64,000 nt of DNA from Vreelandella aquamarina (lineage in GTDB: Bacteria > Pseudomonadota > Gammaproteobacteria > Pseudomonadales > Halomonadaceae): assembly GCF_900110265.1 (NCBI RefSeq), contig NZ_FODB01000003.1, positions 1 through 64,000 on the forward strand, written 5' to 3'. The notes under the pieces are model-generated. The model was not told the DNA's origin and searched no databases. It worked only from the letters and a program-made list of their open reading frames with translations. Shown here piece after piece: positions 52,359-61,572 of the stretch. Position numbers and translations under genes: made by a program. How positions within the stretch are numbered: position 1 is the first letter of the stretch; every line of letters starts with the position of its first letter.

Positions 52359-53738
52359 TTAGGGTCGCGGCGGTGGAATCAGTTTTGCCAGCGCCGCTTG
52401 ATCGAGTTCTTTGCGGTTTACCTTCAAATACATGAGGCGCTCCTCCGGCACGACCATCACATCTTCCACACCAACCACGTCGGCAAGATGCTCCATCAAT
52501 AAGTTGATCGCATCAGGCTGCGTATCGTGTAACGCCACCACCTCGCTGGAGAGCGGCGGAGGAGAAGGCATCCGCCACATGGCTACCCACCACGCCAGCG
52601 CTAGCACCGCGCAACCAATAAATACCGCGTTAAGCCCCCAGGTATTCGCCAGCAAGCCGCCCAACGTGCCACCTAAAAAAGCGCCGAGAAACTGGCTGGT
52701 GGAATACACCCCCATTGCGGTGCCCTTAGCACCCGCTGGGGCCAACTTGCTAAGCATGGAAGGCAGCGTTGCCTCCAGCAAATTAAAGCCGGTAAAGAAA
52801 ACAAATAGCCAAACAAACAGCCAATGCCCCTGGGAAAGCGACAACCCTAGGCTGGCTAGGCTGGCAGCGATGGCTCCAATCGCCAATAGGCACATCAGCC
52901 TCATACGCTGGCGCTTTTCCGCTATGATCACCAGCGGCACCATCGCCACAAAAGAGAGTGCCATAATGCCTAGGTAGGCTAATCCATGGTACTCCACTGC
53001 TACCCCCGCATTGAGTAAGCGGAAGGGGATAGCCACAAAGATTGCCATGAGGACAAGATGCAGCGCAAAAATCGATAGATCAAGCCGCCACAAATCCGGC
53101 CGGGTAATCACACTTTTAAACTGCTTCCGGTCCAGCCCTACGTCACGGTGGCGTAACCGGCGCGGCGCAGGCGGCACCCAGCGCCAAAGGACTAACAGTC
53201 CCACCAATGTTAGGAGTGCGGTAAACCAAAACACCCCAGAGAGCCCCGCCCAGGAGGCTAACCAAGGACCAAGCACCATGGCAATGGCAAACGATACGCC
53301 GATCGAAAGGCCAATGGTGGCCATGGCCGCCGTGCGTACCTGCTCGCGGGTTTGATCTGCCAATAGAGCCATTATGGCGGCCGCCACGGCACCGCCCCCC
53401 TGAAGGGCGCGACCTAAAATTACCCCGCCAATGCTATCTGCCATGGCCGCTACCACGCTGCCAAAAGCAAAAATCAGCAGCCCCATCGCAATGACACGCT
53501 TACGACCAATGCGGTCAGAGAGCAAACCAAACGGGATTTGCAGCGTCGCCTGGGTTAAGCCATAAATGCCTAACGCCACGCCAACCAGTAGCGGCGTAGC
53601 GCCTGTCAACGTGTCGGCATAAAGCGCGAGCACCGGCAGAACCATGAACAGTCCCAGCATACGAGACGCATAAAGGCCGGCCAAGCCGCTGATTGCACGG
53701 CGTTCAGCGGCCAGCAGCAGTGCGGAAACCTTGCGCAT
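52359..53738 (-). CDS. yajR: YajR-like MFS transporter with C-terminal ferredoxin-like (YAM) domain
   Basis: 459 residues from ATG 53738; a longer in-frame extension to 53945 overlaps the uvrA start and is rejected. About twelve transmembrane helices with motif A GLLSDRIGRKR. After the last helix comes a soluble tail (about 390-459) with VGVEDVMVVPEERLMYLKV and a beta-alpha-beta look, as in Escherichia coli YajR (454 residues). Substrate unknown. Divergent from uvrA. Confidence 0.85.
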   Translation of the reverse strand: MRKVSALLLAAERRAISGLAGLYASRMLGLFMVLPVLALYADTLTGATPLLVGVALGIYGLTQATLQIPFGLLSDRIGRKRVIAMGLLIFAFGSVVAAMADSIGGVILGRALQGGGAVAAAIMALLADQTREQVRTAAMATIGLSIGVSFAIAMVLGPWLASWAGLSGVFWFTALLTLVGLLVLWRWVPPAPRRLRHRDVGLDRKQFKSVITRPDLWRLDLSIFALHLVLMAIFVAIPFRLLNAGVAVEYHGLAYLGIMALSFVAMVPLVIIAEKRQRMRLMCLLAIGAIAASLASLGLSLSQGHWLFVWLFVFFTGFNLLEATLPSMLSKLAPAGAKGTAMGVYSTSQFLGAFLGGTLGGLLANTWGLNAVFIGCAVLALAWWVAMWRMPSPPPLSSEVVALHDTQPDAINLLMEHLADVVGVEDVMVVPEERLMYLKVNRKELDQAALAKLIPPPRP

Positions 53739-53849
53739 AGTGCCCTTGTGTATGGTGGATGGGCCAGAACGGCCTGAGGTAACCCCCCATTCTAGCGCTT
53801 TGTCATCACGCTGGAAACGCCAAGCGCGGTGACGCAGGCAGAGACAGTT

Positions 53850-53879
53850 TTGCCGGGAAGGGGACAGCAATCGTATAAT
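53850..53879 (+). promoter_or_regulatory. uvrA: Promoter of uvrA
   Basis: TTGCCG (53850-53855) and TATAAT (53874-53879) are 18 bp apart, 30 bp before the chosen ATG. No CTG-N10-CAG LexA box was seen nearby, unlike Escherichia coli uvrA. Confidence 0.65.
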
Positions 53880-53909
53880 TACGCTTTTGCCACGCGATTC
53901 GAGGTGTTG

Positions 53910-56759
53910 ATGGACAGCATTCTGGTCAGGGGTGCCCGCACCCACAACCTCAAGCAGATCGATGTGGAGCTGCCTCGCGACAAGCTTATCGTCATTACCG
54001 GGCTTTCCGGTTCCGGTAAGTCATCGCTGGCGTTTGACACGCTCTATGCCGAGGGGCAGCGTCGCTACGTGGAGTCGCTCTCTACCTATGCACGCCAATT
54101 CCTCTCGATGATGGAGAAGCCCGATGTGGACCACATCGAAGGTCTCTCTCCTGCGATCTCTATTGAGCAGAAATCCACCTCCCACAACCCGCGCTCAACC
54201 GTGGGCACTATCACCGAAATTTACGACTACCTGCGTCTGCTGTTTGCCCGCGCAGGCACGCCCCGTTGCCCAGAGCACGGTGAAGACTTAGAAGCCCAGA
54301 CCATTTCGCAGATGGTCGATCAGGTAATGAACCTCGCCGAGGGCACCAAGCTAATGCTGCTGGCCCCTATGGTGAAGGGCCGCAAAGGCGAGCATTTACA
54401 ATTGCTCAGCGAGCTGCGTGCCCAGGGGTTCGTGCGGGTGCAGATCGACGGTCAAGTGCTCGAACTCGACGACATCGCACCATTGGATAAGCGTAAAAAA
54501 CACGATATCAGCGTGGTAGTGGACCGCTTTAAAGTGCGCGACGATATCGCCCAGCGCTTAGCGGAATCGTTTGAGACCGCGCTAAACCTGGCCGACGGCA
54601 CGGCGATGATTCACTTTATGGATGGCGAGCAGGAAGACCTCGCCTTCTCCTCGCGCTTTGCCTGCCCGGTATGTGGCTACTCGCTCTCAGAGCTTGAGCC
54701 GCGCATGTTCTCTTTTAACAACCCTGCGGGCGCCTGCCCTACCTGTGATGGCCTCGGCGTTCAGCAGTACTTTGACCCAGATAAGCTGATTAGCCATCCA
54801 GAGCTTTCCCTCGCAGAAGGCGTCATTAAAGGCTGGGATCGGCGCAACATTTACTATTTCACCCAGTTGCAGGCACTCGCCAAGCACTACCGCTTCGAGC
54901 TGGAAACCCCCTGGCAGGAGCTGGCTCGCCACGAGCGTGAGATCATCCTCAACGGTAGCGGCAATGAGCAAATTCCGTTCGTGTACGTGGGGGATCGCGG
55001 CCGCAAAGTCACCCGGGAGCATGCCTTTGAAGGCGTGCTGCCCAACATGCAGCGCCGCTATCGGGAAACCGAATCCAACATGGTGCGTGATGATCTCGCC
55101 AAGTATATCGCCGTGCAGCCGTGTACCACCTGCGGCGGCTCGCGGCTGCGCAAAGAGTCGCGCCATGTGTACGTGGATGACCACAACATTGCGGATATCG
55201 TTCACCTGCCGATTGGCGACGCGTGGCGCTACTTTGCCGAGCTGGCCCTGCCGGGGCGTAAAGGCGAAATTGCCGACAAGATCGTCAACGAGATTCACGC
55301 GCGCCTAGAGTTCCTGGTCAACGTGGGCCTGGACTACCTGAACCTAGAGCGCAGCGCCGACACCCTCTCCGGCGGCGAAGCCCAGCGTATCCGTCTGGCT
55401 AGCCAAATCGGCGCGGGGCTGGTGGGCGTCATGTACATTCTGGACGAGCCCTCTATCGGCCTGCATCAGCGGGACAATGACCGCCTGTTGAAAACCCTGG
55501 AGCGACTGCGCGACCTGGGCAATACCGTGATTGTGGTCGAACACGACGAAGACGCCATTCGCGCGGCAGACCATGTGCTGGATATCGGCCCCGGTGCTGG
55601 TGTGCATGGCGGTGAAATCGTCGCCCAAGGCACGCCCCAGCAAGTGATGGATAACCCCAACTCGCTCACCGGTCAGTATCTTTCCGGCACTCGTGAAATC
55701 GCCGTGCCGCCCTACCGTATTCCCAGCAATCCGGAAAAGCAGTTGGTCGTGCGCGGCGCGACAGGCAATAACCTGCAAAACGTCACGCTGAGCCTGCCTT
55801 TGGGGCTGTTTATTGCCGTGACGGGGGTTTCTGGCTCGGGTAAATCAACGCTGATTAACGGCACGCTGATGCCCATTGCCGCCCGTGAGCTTAACCGCGC
55901 CACCACCTTGACCCCAGCGCCCTATGAGAAGGTTGAAGGGCTTGATCAGCTCGATAAAGTGATCGATATCGACCAGAGCCCCATTGGCCGTACGCCGCGC
56001 TCTAACCCTGCGACGTACACCGGTATTTTCACGCCCATTCGCGAGCTATTTGCGGGTACCCAAGAGGCGCGCTCACGGGGCTATAAGCCGGGCCGCTTCA
56101 GCTTTAACGTTAAGGGCGGGCGCTGTGAAGCGTGTCAGGGCGAGGGCATGATCAAGGTAGAGATGCACTTCCTGCCGGATATCTACGTACCCTGCGATGT
56201 ATGTAAAGGTAAGCGTTACAACCGCGAAACGCTGGATATTCACTATAAAGGCAAGACCATCCACGAAGTGCTGGAAATGACCGTGGAAGACGCGCTGGCA
56301 TTCTTCAGCCCGGTGCCCGCCATTGCCCGCCGCCTGCAAACGCTAATGGACGTAGGGCTCTCGTATATTCGCTTAGGGCAAAGCGCCACCACGTTATCCG
56401 GCGGTGAAGCACAGCGTGTCAAACTGGCCCGAGAGCTAGCTAAGCGCGACACCGGCAAAACGCTCTACATTTTGGATGAACCTACCACAGGCCTACATTT
56501 TGAAGATATTCGCCAGCTGCTGACCGTACTCCACCGACTGCGCGATCACGGCAATACGATTGTCGTGATTGAGCACAACTTGGATGTGATCAAAACCGCC
56601 GACTGGCTCATTGATCTTGGACCGGAAGGTGGCTCTGGCGGCGGGCAAATTATTGCTGAGGGCACGCCCGAGCAGATTGCCAAGCAGAGCGTTTCGCATA
56701 CCGGGCGCTTCCTGGCGCCACTACTGGAGCGGGCCAAACGCGCATCATCCACTTCCTAG
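53910..56759 (+). CDS. uvrA: Excinuclease ABC subunit A
   Basis: 949 residues from ATG 53910 ([16 protein letters not shown]) with GAGGTG upstream; an in-frame start at 53829 is rejected. Damage-recognition ATPase of nucleotide excision repair. Two ABC modules: Walker [16 protein letters not shown] and [15 protein letters not shown], each with an LSGGEAQR signature; zinc modules include CPVCGYS...CPTCDG and CEACQGEG...CDVCKGKR. It ends 103 bp before the transposon. Confidence 0.97.
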   Translation: MDSILVRGARTHNLKQIDVELPRDKLIVITGLSGSGKSSLAFDTLYAEGQRRYVESLSTYARQFLSMMEKPDVDHIEGLSPAISIEQKSTSHNPRSTVGTITEIYDYLRLLFARAGTPRCPEHGEDLEAQTISQMVDQVMNLAEGTKLMLLAPMVKGRKGEHLQLLSELRAQGFVRVQIDGQVLELDDIAPLDKRKKHDISVVVDRFKVRDDIAQRLAESFETALNLADGTAMIHFMDGEQEDLAFSSRFACPVCGYSLSELEPRMFSFNNPAGACPTCDGLGVQQYFDPDKLISHPELSLAEGVIKGWDRRNIYYFTQLQALAKHYRFELETPWQELARHEREIILNGSGNEQIPFVYVGDRGRKVTREHAFEGVLPNMQRRYRETESNMVRDDLAKYIAVQPCTTCGGSRLRKESRHVYVDDHNIADIVHLPIGDAWRYFAELALPGRKGEIADKIVNEIHARLEFLVNVGLDYLNLERSADTLSGGEAQRIRLASQIGAGLVGVMYILDEPSIGLHQRDNDRLLKTLERLRDLGNTVIVVEHDEDAIRAADHVLDIGPGAGVHGGEIVAQGTPQQVMDNPNSLTGQYLSGTREIAVPPYRIPSNPEKQLVVRGATGNNLQNVTLSLPLGLFIAVTGVSGSGKSTLINGTLMPIAARELNRATTLTPAPYEKVEGLDQLDKVIDIDQSPIGRTPRSNPATYTGIFTPIRELFAGTQEARSRGYKPGRFSFNVKGGRCEACQGEGMIKVEMHFLPDIYVPCDVCKGKRYNRETLDIHYKGKTIHEVLEMTVEDALAFFSPVPAIARRLQTLMDVGLSYIRLGQSATTLSGGEAQRVKLARELAKRDTGKTLYILDEPTTGLHFEDIRQLLTVLHRLRDHGNTIVVIEHNLDVIKTADWLIDLGPEGGSGGGQIIAEGTPEQIAKQSVSHTGRFLAPLLERAKRASSTS

Positions 56760-56862
56760 CGCTTAGCTACCCGGTGCCCGAAGCCAATCACGATATTAGT
56801 GGCCAATTCCGCCTGCCGCTCTCCCAGGAGCAGCTGGCGGACATTCTAGGCTTAAGTCCAGT
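56760..56862 (+). pseudogene. Crp/Fnr-type HTH gene fragment interrupted by the transposon
   Basis: In one frame (codons from 56780) the sequence reads EANHDISGQFRLPLSQEQL then ADILGLSP, the first helices of a Crp-family winged helix. It breaks off exactly where TGTCATTTTCAG begins at 56863. There is no room for the cNMP-binding N-domain, since uvrA lies just upstream, so this was already a remnant or was rearranged. The last five bases before the end, CCAGT (56858-56862), are the candidate target duplication. Confidence 0.55.
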
Positions 56863-57001
56863 TGTCATTTTCAGCAATTAGTGCGACCCTCAGGGCGTAA
56901 TATCGGGCTATTATGGTAGTCTATGCAGGATTGAATGCGACAGAATTAATAGCAATTGCTGCGACAGGCCACGTTTTATTCAACATTTGGTGCGACTGCT
57001 C
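56863..57001 (+). mobile_element. Left end of a Tn7-superfamily transposon with terminal inverted repeat and TnsB-site repeats
   Basis: The end begins TGTCATTTTCAG, which I recall as the terminal repeat start of Tn402/Tn5053 elements. Four ATT-NN(N)-TGCGAC repeats follow, with TGCGAC at 56882, 56936, 56960 and 56991, arranged like TnsB/TniA binding sites. The last repeat runs up to the tnsA start. No matching inverted end was found further right, so the element extends beyond the window. Confidence 0.8.
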
Positions 57002-57682
57002 ATGCCACTGCCTACATCTGTTCGTAAAATCGGCCCTACCCGACGAAGTGTGTCTGGCTACTATGCCTTTCGCGGGGAGGAGTCTATTGCGTTCGAGTCG
57101 ACGCTCGAACGTGATTTCCTCATAAAGGCTGACTTTGATGTGAGCGTCCTTGGTGTGATATCCCAGCCGTGCGAGATCTCGTTTCATCATCCAGTGACCG
57201 GTAGGCGTTACACCTACACGCCGGATTATTTAGTTTATTACCGTCTCGGTAACCGTCATTACAAGGACTACCCGAAACCTCTCCTGGTGGAAGTCAAACC
57301 ACGGGAAAAGTGGCAAGCACATTGGCGTGAATGGTCGCCTAAATGGAAGGCGGCGATACGGCATGCCAACAATGAGGGCTGGGCGTTTCGCATTCATGAT
57401 GAAAGCCGCATTCGTGATAAGACCTTGGACAACATTACCTTCCTAGCGCGCTACAAGCGGATGGTGTTTCCCTCTGTCGAAAGCCAGGCAGTCCTCAACA
57501 CGGTGAGGGAAATGGGGGTGGCGACCTTGGATTACCTGCTTTCTCGGCACTTTATGGGCGATATTTACCGGGCAGAGGGGATTGCGCATTTATGGCATCT
57601 ACTGGCGACTCGGCAGTTAGATTGCGATATGGCCCAATCCTTCAGTCCTCTATCGGAGGTATGGGTACCCGATTATGAATAA
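57002..57682 (+). CDS. tnsA: TnsA-type transposon endonuclease (TniC-like)
   Basis: 226 residues from ATG 57002; a TTG start at 56987 lies inside the last end repeat. A restriction-endonuclease-like fold is suggested by FESTLERDFL (31-40), TYTPDYLVYY with Asp75, and LLVEVKPREKW with Glu97 and Lys99, the E/D/E-x-K set of TnsA. Such proteins cut the 5' ends so that the element moves by cut-and-paste. It overlaps tnsB by 8 bp. Confidence 0.88.
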   Translation: MPLPTSVRKIGPTRRSVSGYYAFRGEESIAFESTLERDFLIKADFDVSVLGVISQPCEISFHHPVTGRRYTYTPDYLVYYRLGNRHYKDYPKPLLVEVKPREKWQAHWREWSPKWKAAIRHANNEGWAFRIHDESRIRDKTLDNITFLARYKRMVFPSVESQAVLNTVREMGVATLDYLLSRHFMGDIYRAEGIAHLWHLLATRQLDCDMAQSFSPLSEVWVPDYE

Positions 57683-59603
57683 CCATCGTGGCAGCGCAAC
57701 TGAACCCAATAACGGCGTCGCCCAAACACGCCAACACTTGCAGATTATGGTGGGTGAGCAGGTTCAGAAAGATGGCACCGTTTACCGAATTTCCCAGGTG
57801 CTCGATTTTGAGACAGTCATTGGCATTGCCGTTGAGTCCGGGCGTAGTTGCCCGCTTCGCATCAAAGAACTAGCGCCTCTCAATAGCGGGTCCGTATCCC
57901 CTGAGCAGGATATGTCCGAGATTGGGGATACCGATTGGCGGGAGGCCGAGCATCGCTTTTCCATCATTAAGCCCTTGGTGGATCGCCATACGGTGGGGCG
58001 GGATGCAGCGGAGGAGCGTGCGAAACAAACGGGGGTTGATACGGCTACGATCTACCGTTGGTTGAAGCGGTATAAAGCGACGGGCTCGGTGCTCGCATTG
58101 ATTCCTCAAAAGCCAGGGTGGAAGAAGGGAAAGTCGCGTATTCCCGCGCATGCCGAGGCAGTGATTCAGGAAGTCATCAAAGAGGTGTATTTGACGCTGC
58201 AGCGTCCGTCCGCACAAAAAGCGGTACAGGAAGTCATGCGGCGCTGCCATGAACGGCGCATCGACCCGCCGAGCCCTGGTACCGTTCGTGCTCGTCTGCG
58301 TGATATCCCAGAGCGTGACCGGTTGCGTGGCCATGGTTTTAGAGACAAAGCCATTAACAAGTTCCAGCCGGCTGCCGGAAAATTTCCCAATGCGGACTAT
58401 CCGTTAGCCGTTATGCAGATTGACCACACGCCTGCCGATATTATTTTGGTCGATGACGTGTATCGCAAGCCGATTGGTCGCCCATGGATTACGTTGGCCA
58501 TGGACGTGTTTACTCGCATGGTCACGGGGTATTACTTGTCGTTTGACCCGCCCTCTGAAACATCTGTCGGCATGTGTGTGGCGCACTCCATGCTTCCTAA
58601 AGATGAGTGGTTGCTACTGCATAATGTGGAGGCTGAGTGGCCGGTATGGGGCACACCCGCCACGATTCATGTCGATAACGGCCCAGATTTTCGCTCTGAG
58701 ACGTTTCGGCGCTCATGCCTAGCCTATGGGGTCAACCTTGAGTTTCGGCCTGTTAAGCAGCCTCGTTATGGTGGCCACATTGAGCGGGTACTGGGCTCTC
58801 TTCTAAAGGAAATCCATAACCTGCCTGGGACGACCTTCTCCTCCATTAAAGAGAAAGAGGGATACGATCCAGAGAAGCACGCGGCCATGACGAAAAGCGA
58901 GTTTGAAGAGTGGCTGGTGACGTTGATTTGCAAGGTTTACCACCAGCGCCTTCATTCTGGGATTGGTATGTCGCCGATGAAAAAGTGGGAAATTGGTGTG
59001 TTTGGCAATGCGGATGTGCAGGGAGTGGGATTAGCGCCGAGGCCTGCTGACAGGCTCTCTGTATTGCTCGATTTTTTGCCCAGCTTTCAGCGTACGATCC
59101 AGACCTTTGGTGTGACCATCGATGGCATAAACTATTACGATGAAGCGCTAAGACCTTGGATCAATGCCAAAGATCCAGACATGCCAGACAAGAAACGCAC
59201 CTTTGTTTTCCGGCGCGACCCTCGCGACATTAGTGTCATTTGGTTCAAAGACCCGGAGCTCGGGCACTATTTTCGCGTGCCCTTTGCCAATCTTGCCCTC
59301 CCCTCGATGAGTGTTTGGGAGTATGCCCAAGCTAAAGCGCGCCTTCGGCAGGAAGGAAGAAACTCGGTCAATGAGACTGAAATTCTACGCGCTATTAGTG
59401 AGCTGCGAACCCATGTGGAGGAGTCGCAAGCACGTACTAAGCGAAGTCGCCGTCAGGCACAACGACGTAAAGAGCATGAGAAGAAGGTGACGCCTGCAGA
59501 TCCCCTTTTACATGCGCCCTCAACTGCGGCCCCTAAAGAGACACCCGCTCAAGGGGACGGTCTTTTAACGGGTGATATCGATGTGAACTGGGACATAGCA
59601 TGA
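57675..59603 (+). CDS. tnsB: TnsB/TniA DDE transposase
   Basis: 642 residues. N-terminal DNA-binding helices include TGVDTATIYRWLKRYKATG. The RNase H-like core carries D250 (MQIDHTPAD), D334 (HVDNGPDF) and E370 (RYGGHIERVLG), a complete DDE triad. A Mu/TniA-like beta-barrel and a basic C-terminal tail (TKRSRRQAQRRKEHEKK) follow; the tail end would contact TnsC. It overlaps tnsC by 4 bp. Confidence 0.95.
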   Translation: MNNHRGSATEPNNGVAQTRQHLQIMVGEQVQKDGTVYRISQVLDFETVIGIAVESGRSCPLRIKELAPLNSGSVSPEQDMSEIGDTDWREAEHRFSIIKPLVDRHTVGRDAAEERAKQTGVDTATIYRWLKRYKATGSVLALIPQKPGWKKGKSRIPAHAEAVIQEVIKEVYLTLQRPSAQKAVQEVMRRCHERRIDPPSPGTVRARLRDIPERDRLRGHGFRDKAINKFQPAAGKFPNADYPLAVMQIDHTPADIILVDDVYRKPIGRPWITLAMDVFTRMVTGYYLSFDPPSETSVGMCVAHSMLPKDEWLLLHNVEAEWPVWGTPATIHVDNGPDFRSETFRRSCLAYGVNLEFRPVKQPRYGGHIERVLGSLLKEIHNLPGTTFSSIKEKEGYDPEKHAAMTKSEFEEWLVTLICKVYHQRLHSGIGMSPMKKWEIGVFGNADVQGVGLAPRPADRLSVLLDFLPSFQRTIQTFGVTIDGINYYDEALRPWINAKDPDMPDKKRTFVFRRDPRDISVIWFKDPELGHYFRVPFANLALPSMSVWEYAQAKARLRQEGRNSVNETEILRAISELRTHVEESQARTKRSRRQAQRRKEHEKKVTPADPLLHAPSTAAPKETPAQGDGLLTGDIDVNWDIA

Positions 59604-60484
59604 GCACACACCTTCATCCTGATCTTCGTCACGTCTTGGGGCTGTCCGCTAAAGAGCGAATGGAGTTTATGGATCAACCGCGCTGGTTGGGCTATCCATT
59701 GGCCAATCGTGTCATTGAGGTCATGCGTGGGTTGATGGAGAAGCCCAGTCGTCCTCGTATGCCTAACCTCTTGCTCGTGGGTGACTCCAACAACGGAAAG
59801 ACAACCATCGTTCAACGGTTTCGTAAGCAGTACGGTGAAGGCTACGTGAATGAAGACGTAGAGCCCGTGAAGCCTGTTGTTGTCACTCAGGCTCCCCCGA
59901 GTGCCGATGAGAAAAGTCTGTATATCGCAGTGCTAGAGAGTTTCTGGGCTCCCTACCAGCCTACAGATCCTGTTCCCAAGCTGCGCTACCAGGTGATTCA
60001 TCAACTGCGTGCTTGCCATACGCGCTTACTGATCATCGATGAGTTTCACTCTCTGTTAACCGGTGGTGCTGTTAAGCAGCGCGAAACGATGAATGCCATT
60101 AAGCTTTTATGCAATGAGCTAATGATTCCCATCGTTGGTGTGGGGACGCAAGATGCTGTGCGTGTGCTGCATTCAGACCCACAGCATGCGAGTCGCTTTG
60201 ATGTGGTCGCGTTACCAAAGTGGGAGCTCAATCAGGAGTTTCAGAAGCTGCTCGCTGGCTTTGAGAAGATATTACCTCTCAAACATCCTTCCCAACTGCA
60301 TGAGCCCCAATTGGCGACCCAGCTCCACGCGATTTCTGGCGGTAATTTGGGTGACCTGCACCGGCTGCTGATTGAGTGTGCAAATGCCGCTATTTTGTCT
60401 GGAGCTGAGTGCATCGATGAGAAAATTATTCAGAGTAAATCATGGGTGCGGCCCACCCGTGGCATTAGGGAAGTGATGCTGTAA
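59600..60484 (+). CDS. tnsC: TnsC/TniB AAA+ transposition regulator (short form)
   Basis: 294 residues, close to TniB of Tn402 and far shorter than Tn7 TnsC (555). Walker A GDSNNGKTT (61-69) and Walker B LLIIDEFHSLL with D147/E148 are intact. It should form filaments on target DNA and link TniQ to the transposase. It overlaps tniQ by one base. Confidence 0.92.
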   Translation: MSTHLHPDLRHVLGLSAKERMEFMDQPRWLGYPLANRVIEVMRGLMEKPSRPRMPNLLLVGDSNNGKTTIVQRFRKQYGEGYVNEDVEPVKPVVVTQAPPSADEKSLYIAVLESFWAPYQPTDPVPKLRYQVIHQLRACHTRLLIIDEFHSLLTGGAVKQRETMNAIKLLCNELMIPIVGVGTQDAVRVLHSDPQHASRFDVVALPKWELNQEFQKLLAGFEKILPLKHPSQLHEPQLATQLHAISGGNLGDLHRLLIECANAAILSGAECIDEKIIQSKSWVRPTRGIREVML

Positions 60485-61572
60485 TGACCTGGGCGCTGAG
60501 TGTGCCCCTGCTGCCTGAGGAGTCCCTTTCATCATGGCTCGTTCGGGCGGCGTTGCGACAGGGGTGTGATCCTTTGTCGCTCACCGGGGCTATTTGGCCA
60601 ACATGGCGTATATGGACGAGGGACATTGATAGGGAAATACCCCTCGCAAGAATGCGCCCATTAGTGAATGCCTCGGGGATATCTTCCGCTAAGTTTCAGA
60701 AAGCGGGGATGCGGGACGATTGTGAGAAAGTGGTCGGTTACTCGTTACCGGAAACCCGGACTTGGCCCTGGTTGTTGGCACTCGGCAGCCGAAATCGAAC
60801 CCGCCATGGAGGACAACAGGTATGCACGTTGTGCTTGGCAGAGGACTCAACCCCCTACTTGCGCCGGCACTGGCGATTCGCTTGGCACACTGGGTGCCGC
60901 TTTCATGGGGTGCAGCTGGTAGATGAGTGCCCAGCATGCAAGGCCCCTATAGAGCCCCATCGCCTGACAGCGGAAGATCAACATTTAGCTCAATGCAGCC
61001 GGTGTCATAACGATTTTAGAAAGGCGGTATGCACGTCGCCTTTACCTGAAGCGTTCAGTGTTCAAGTGATGGCTGATCGTGTGTTAGAACAGGATAAGGT
61101 GACGTTTAGGCAGGCCTCTATCGCACCCGCCGATTGGTTTTCTATGGTGGCCTTTTTTATTGGCGTTATACGGCGTGCAAGTCGGCGGCCTGTGTCACCC
61201 CTGGCCGATGCGCTTCTTTCATTGGGCATTTCGGTTACGGATTGCCGAATGCCTGTGTCTGGCCTGGCGTTTGAGCTGCTGGCTGTCAGCGAGCGTTGTG
61301 CCTTATTGGTAGCGTTGGAACGCTTGCTCAGTATGGGCCTTGAAGAAACGTTCAGCGTTCTGGTCGCGTGCAATGTCAAAACGAGCGCGCTTCATGATCC
61401 CCGAAGGTCGCCCCCCGTTGTGTTGTTGCCGCTGCTATCACGGTTATCTCACCACCCTCATGGGCCGCATCGCCGCCGTGTTCCCCCGGCTTGTCGCCCC
61501 ATGTCGGAACGCGCTGTTAGAGCCTCATGGGCGCGTTTAAAACGCAGAATGAAAGCGGAGCCAACCTCTTGA
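60484..61572 (+). CDS. tniQ: TniQ-family target-site selector
   Basis: 362 residues. The N-terminus PLLPEESLSSWLVRAA is the TniQ signature. Zinc-binding pairs are C114/C117 (CTLC), the HTGCRFHG segment with His135 and His141, C149/C152 (CPAC) and C171/C174 (CSRC). The C-terminal third is helical, then becomes Arg/Pro/His-rich and overlaps the next gene by 46 bp. A TnsD-like role in choosing the attachment site is inferred. Confidence 0.85.
   Translation: MTWALSVPLLPEESLSSWLVRAALRQGCDPLSLTGAIWPTWRIWTRDIDREIPLARMRPLVNASGISSAKFQKAGMRDDCEKVVGYSLPETRTWPWLLALGSRNRTRHGGQQVCTLCLAEDSTPYLRRHWRFAWHTGCRFHGVQLVDECPACKAPIEPHRLTAEDQHLAQCSRCHNDFRKAVCTSPLPEAFSVQVMADRVLEQDKVTFRQASIAPADWFSMVAFFIGVIRRASRRPVSPLADALLSLGISVTDCRMPVSGLAFELLAVSERCALLVALERLLSMGLEETFSVLVACNVKTSALHDPRRSPPVVLLPLLSRLSHHPHGPHRRRVPPACRPMSERAVRASWARLKRRMKAEPTS

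Noticed and set aside
53739-53945. N-terminal extension of the MFS transporter
   Set aside because: It runs across the divergent uvrA promoter and start; the ATG at 53738 gives the normal YajR length.
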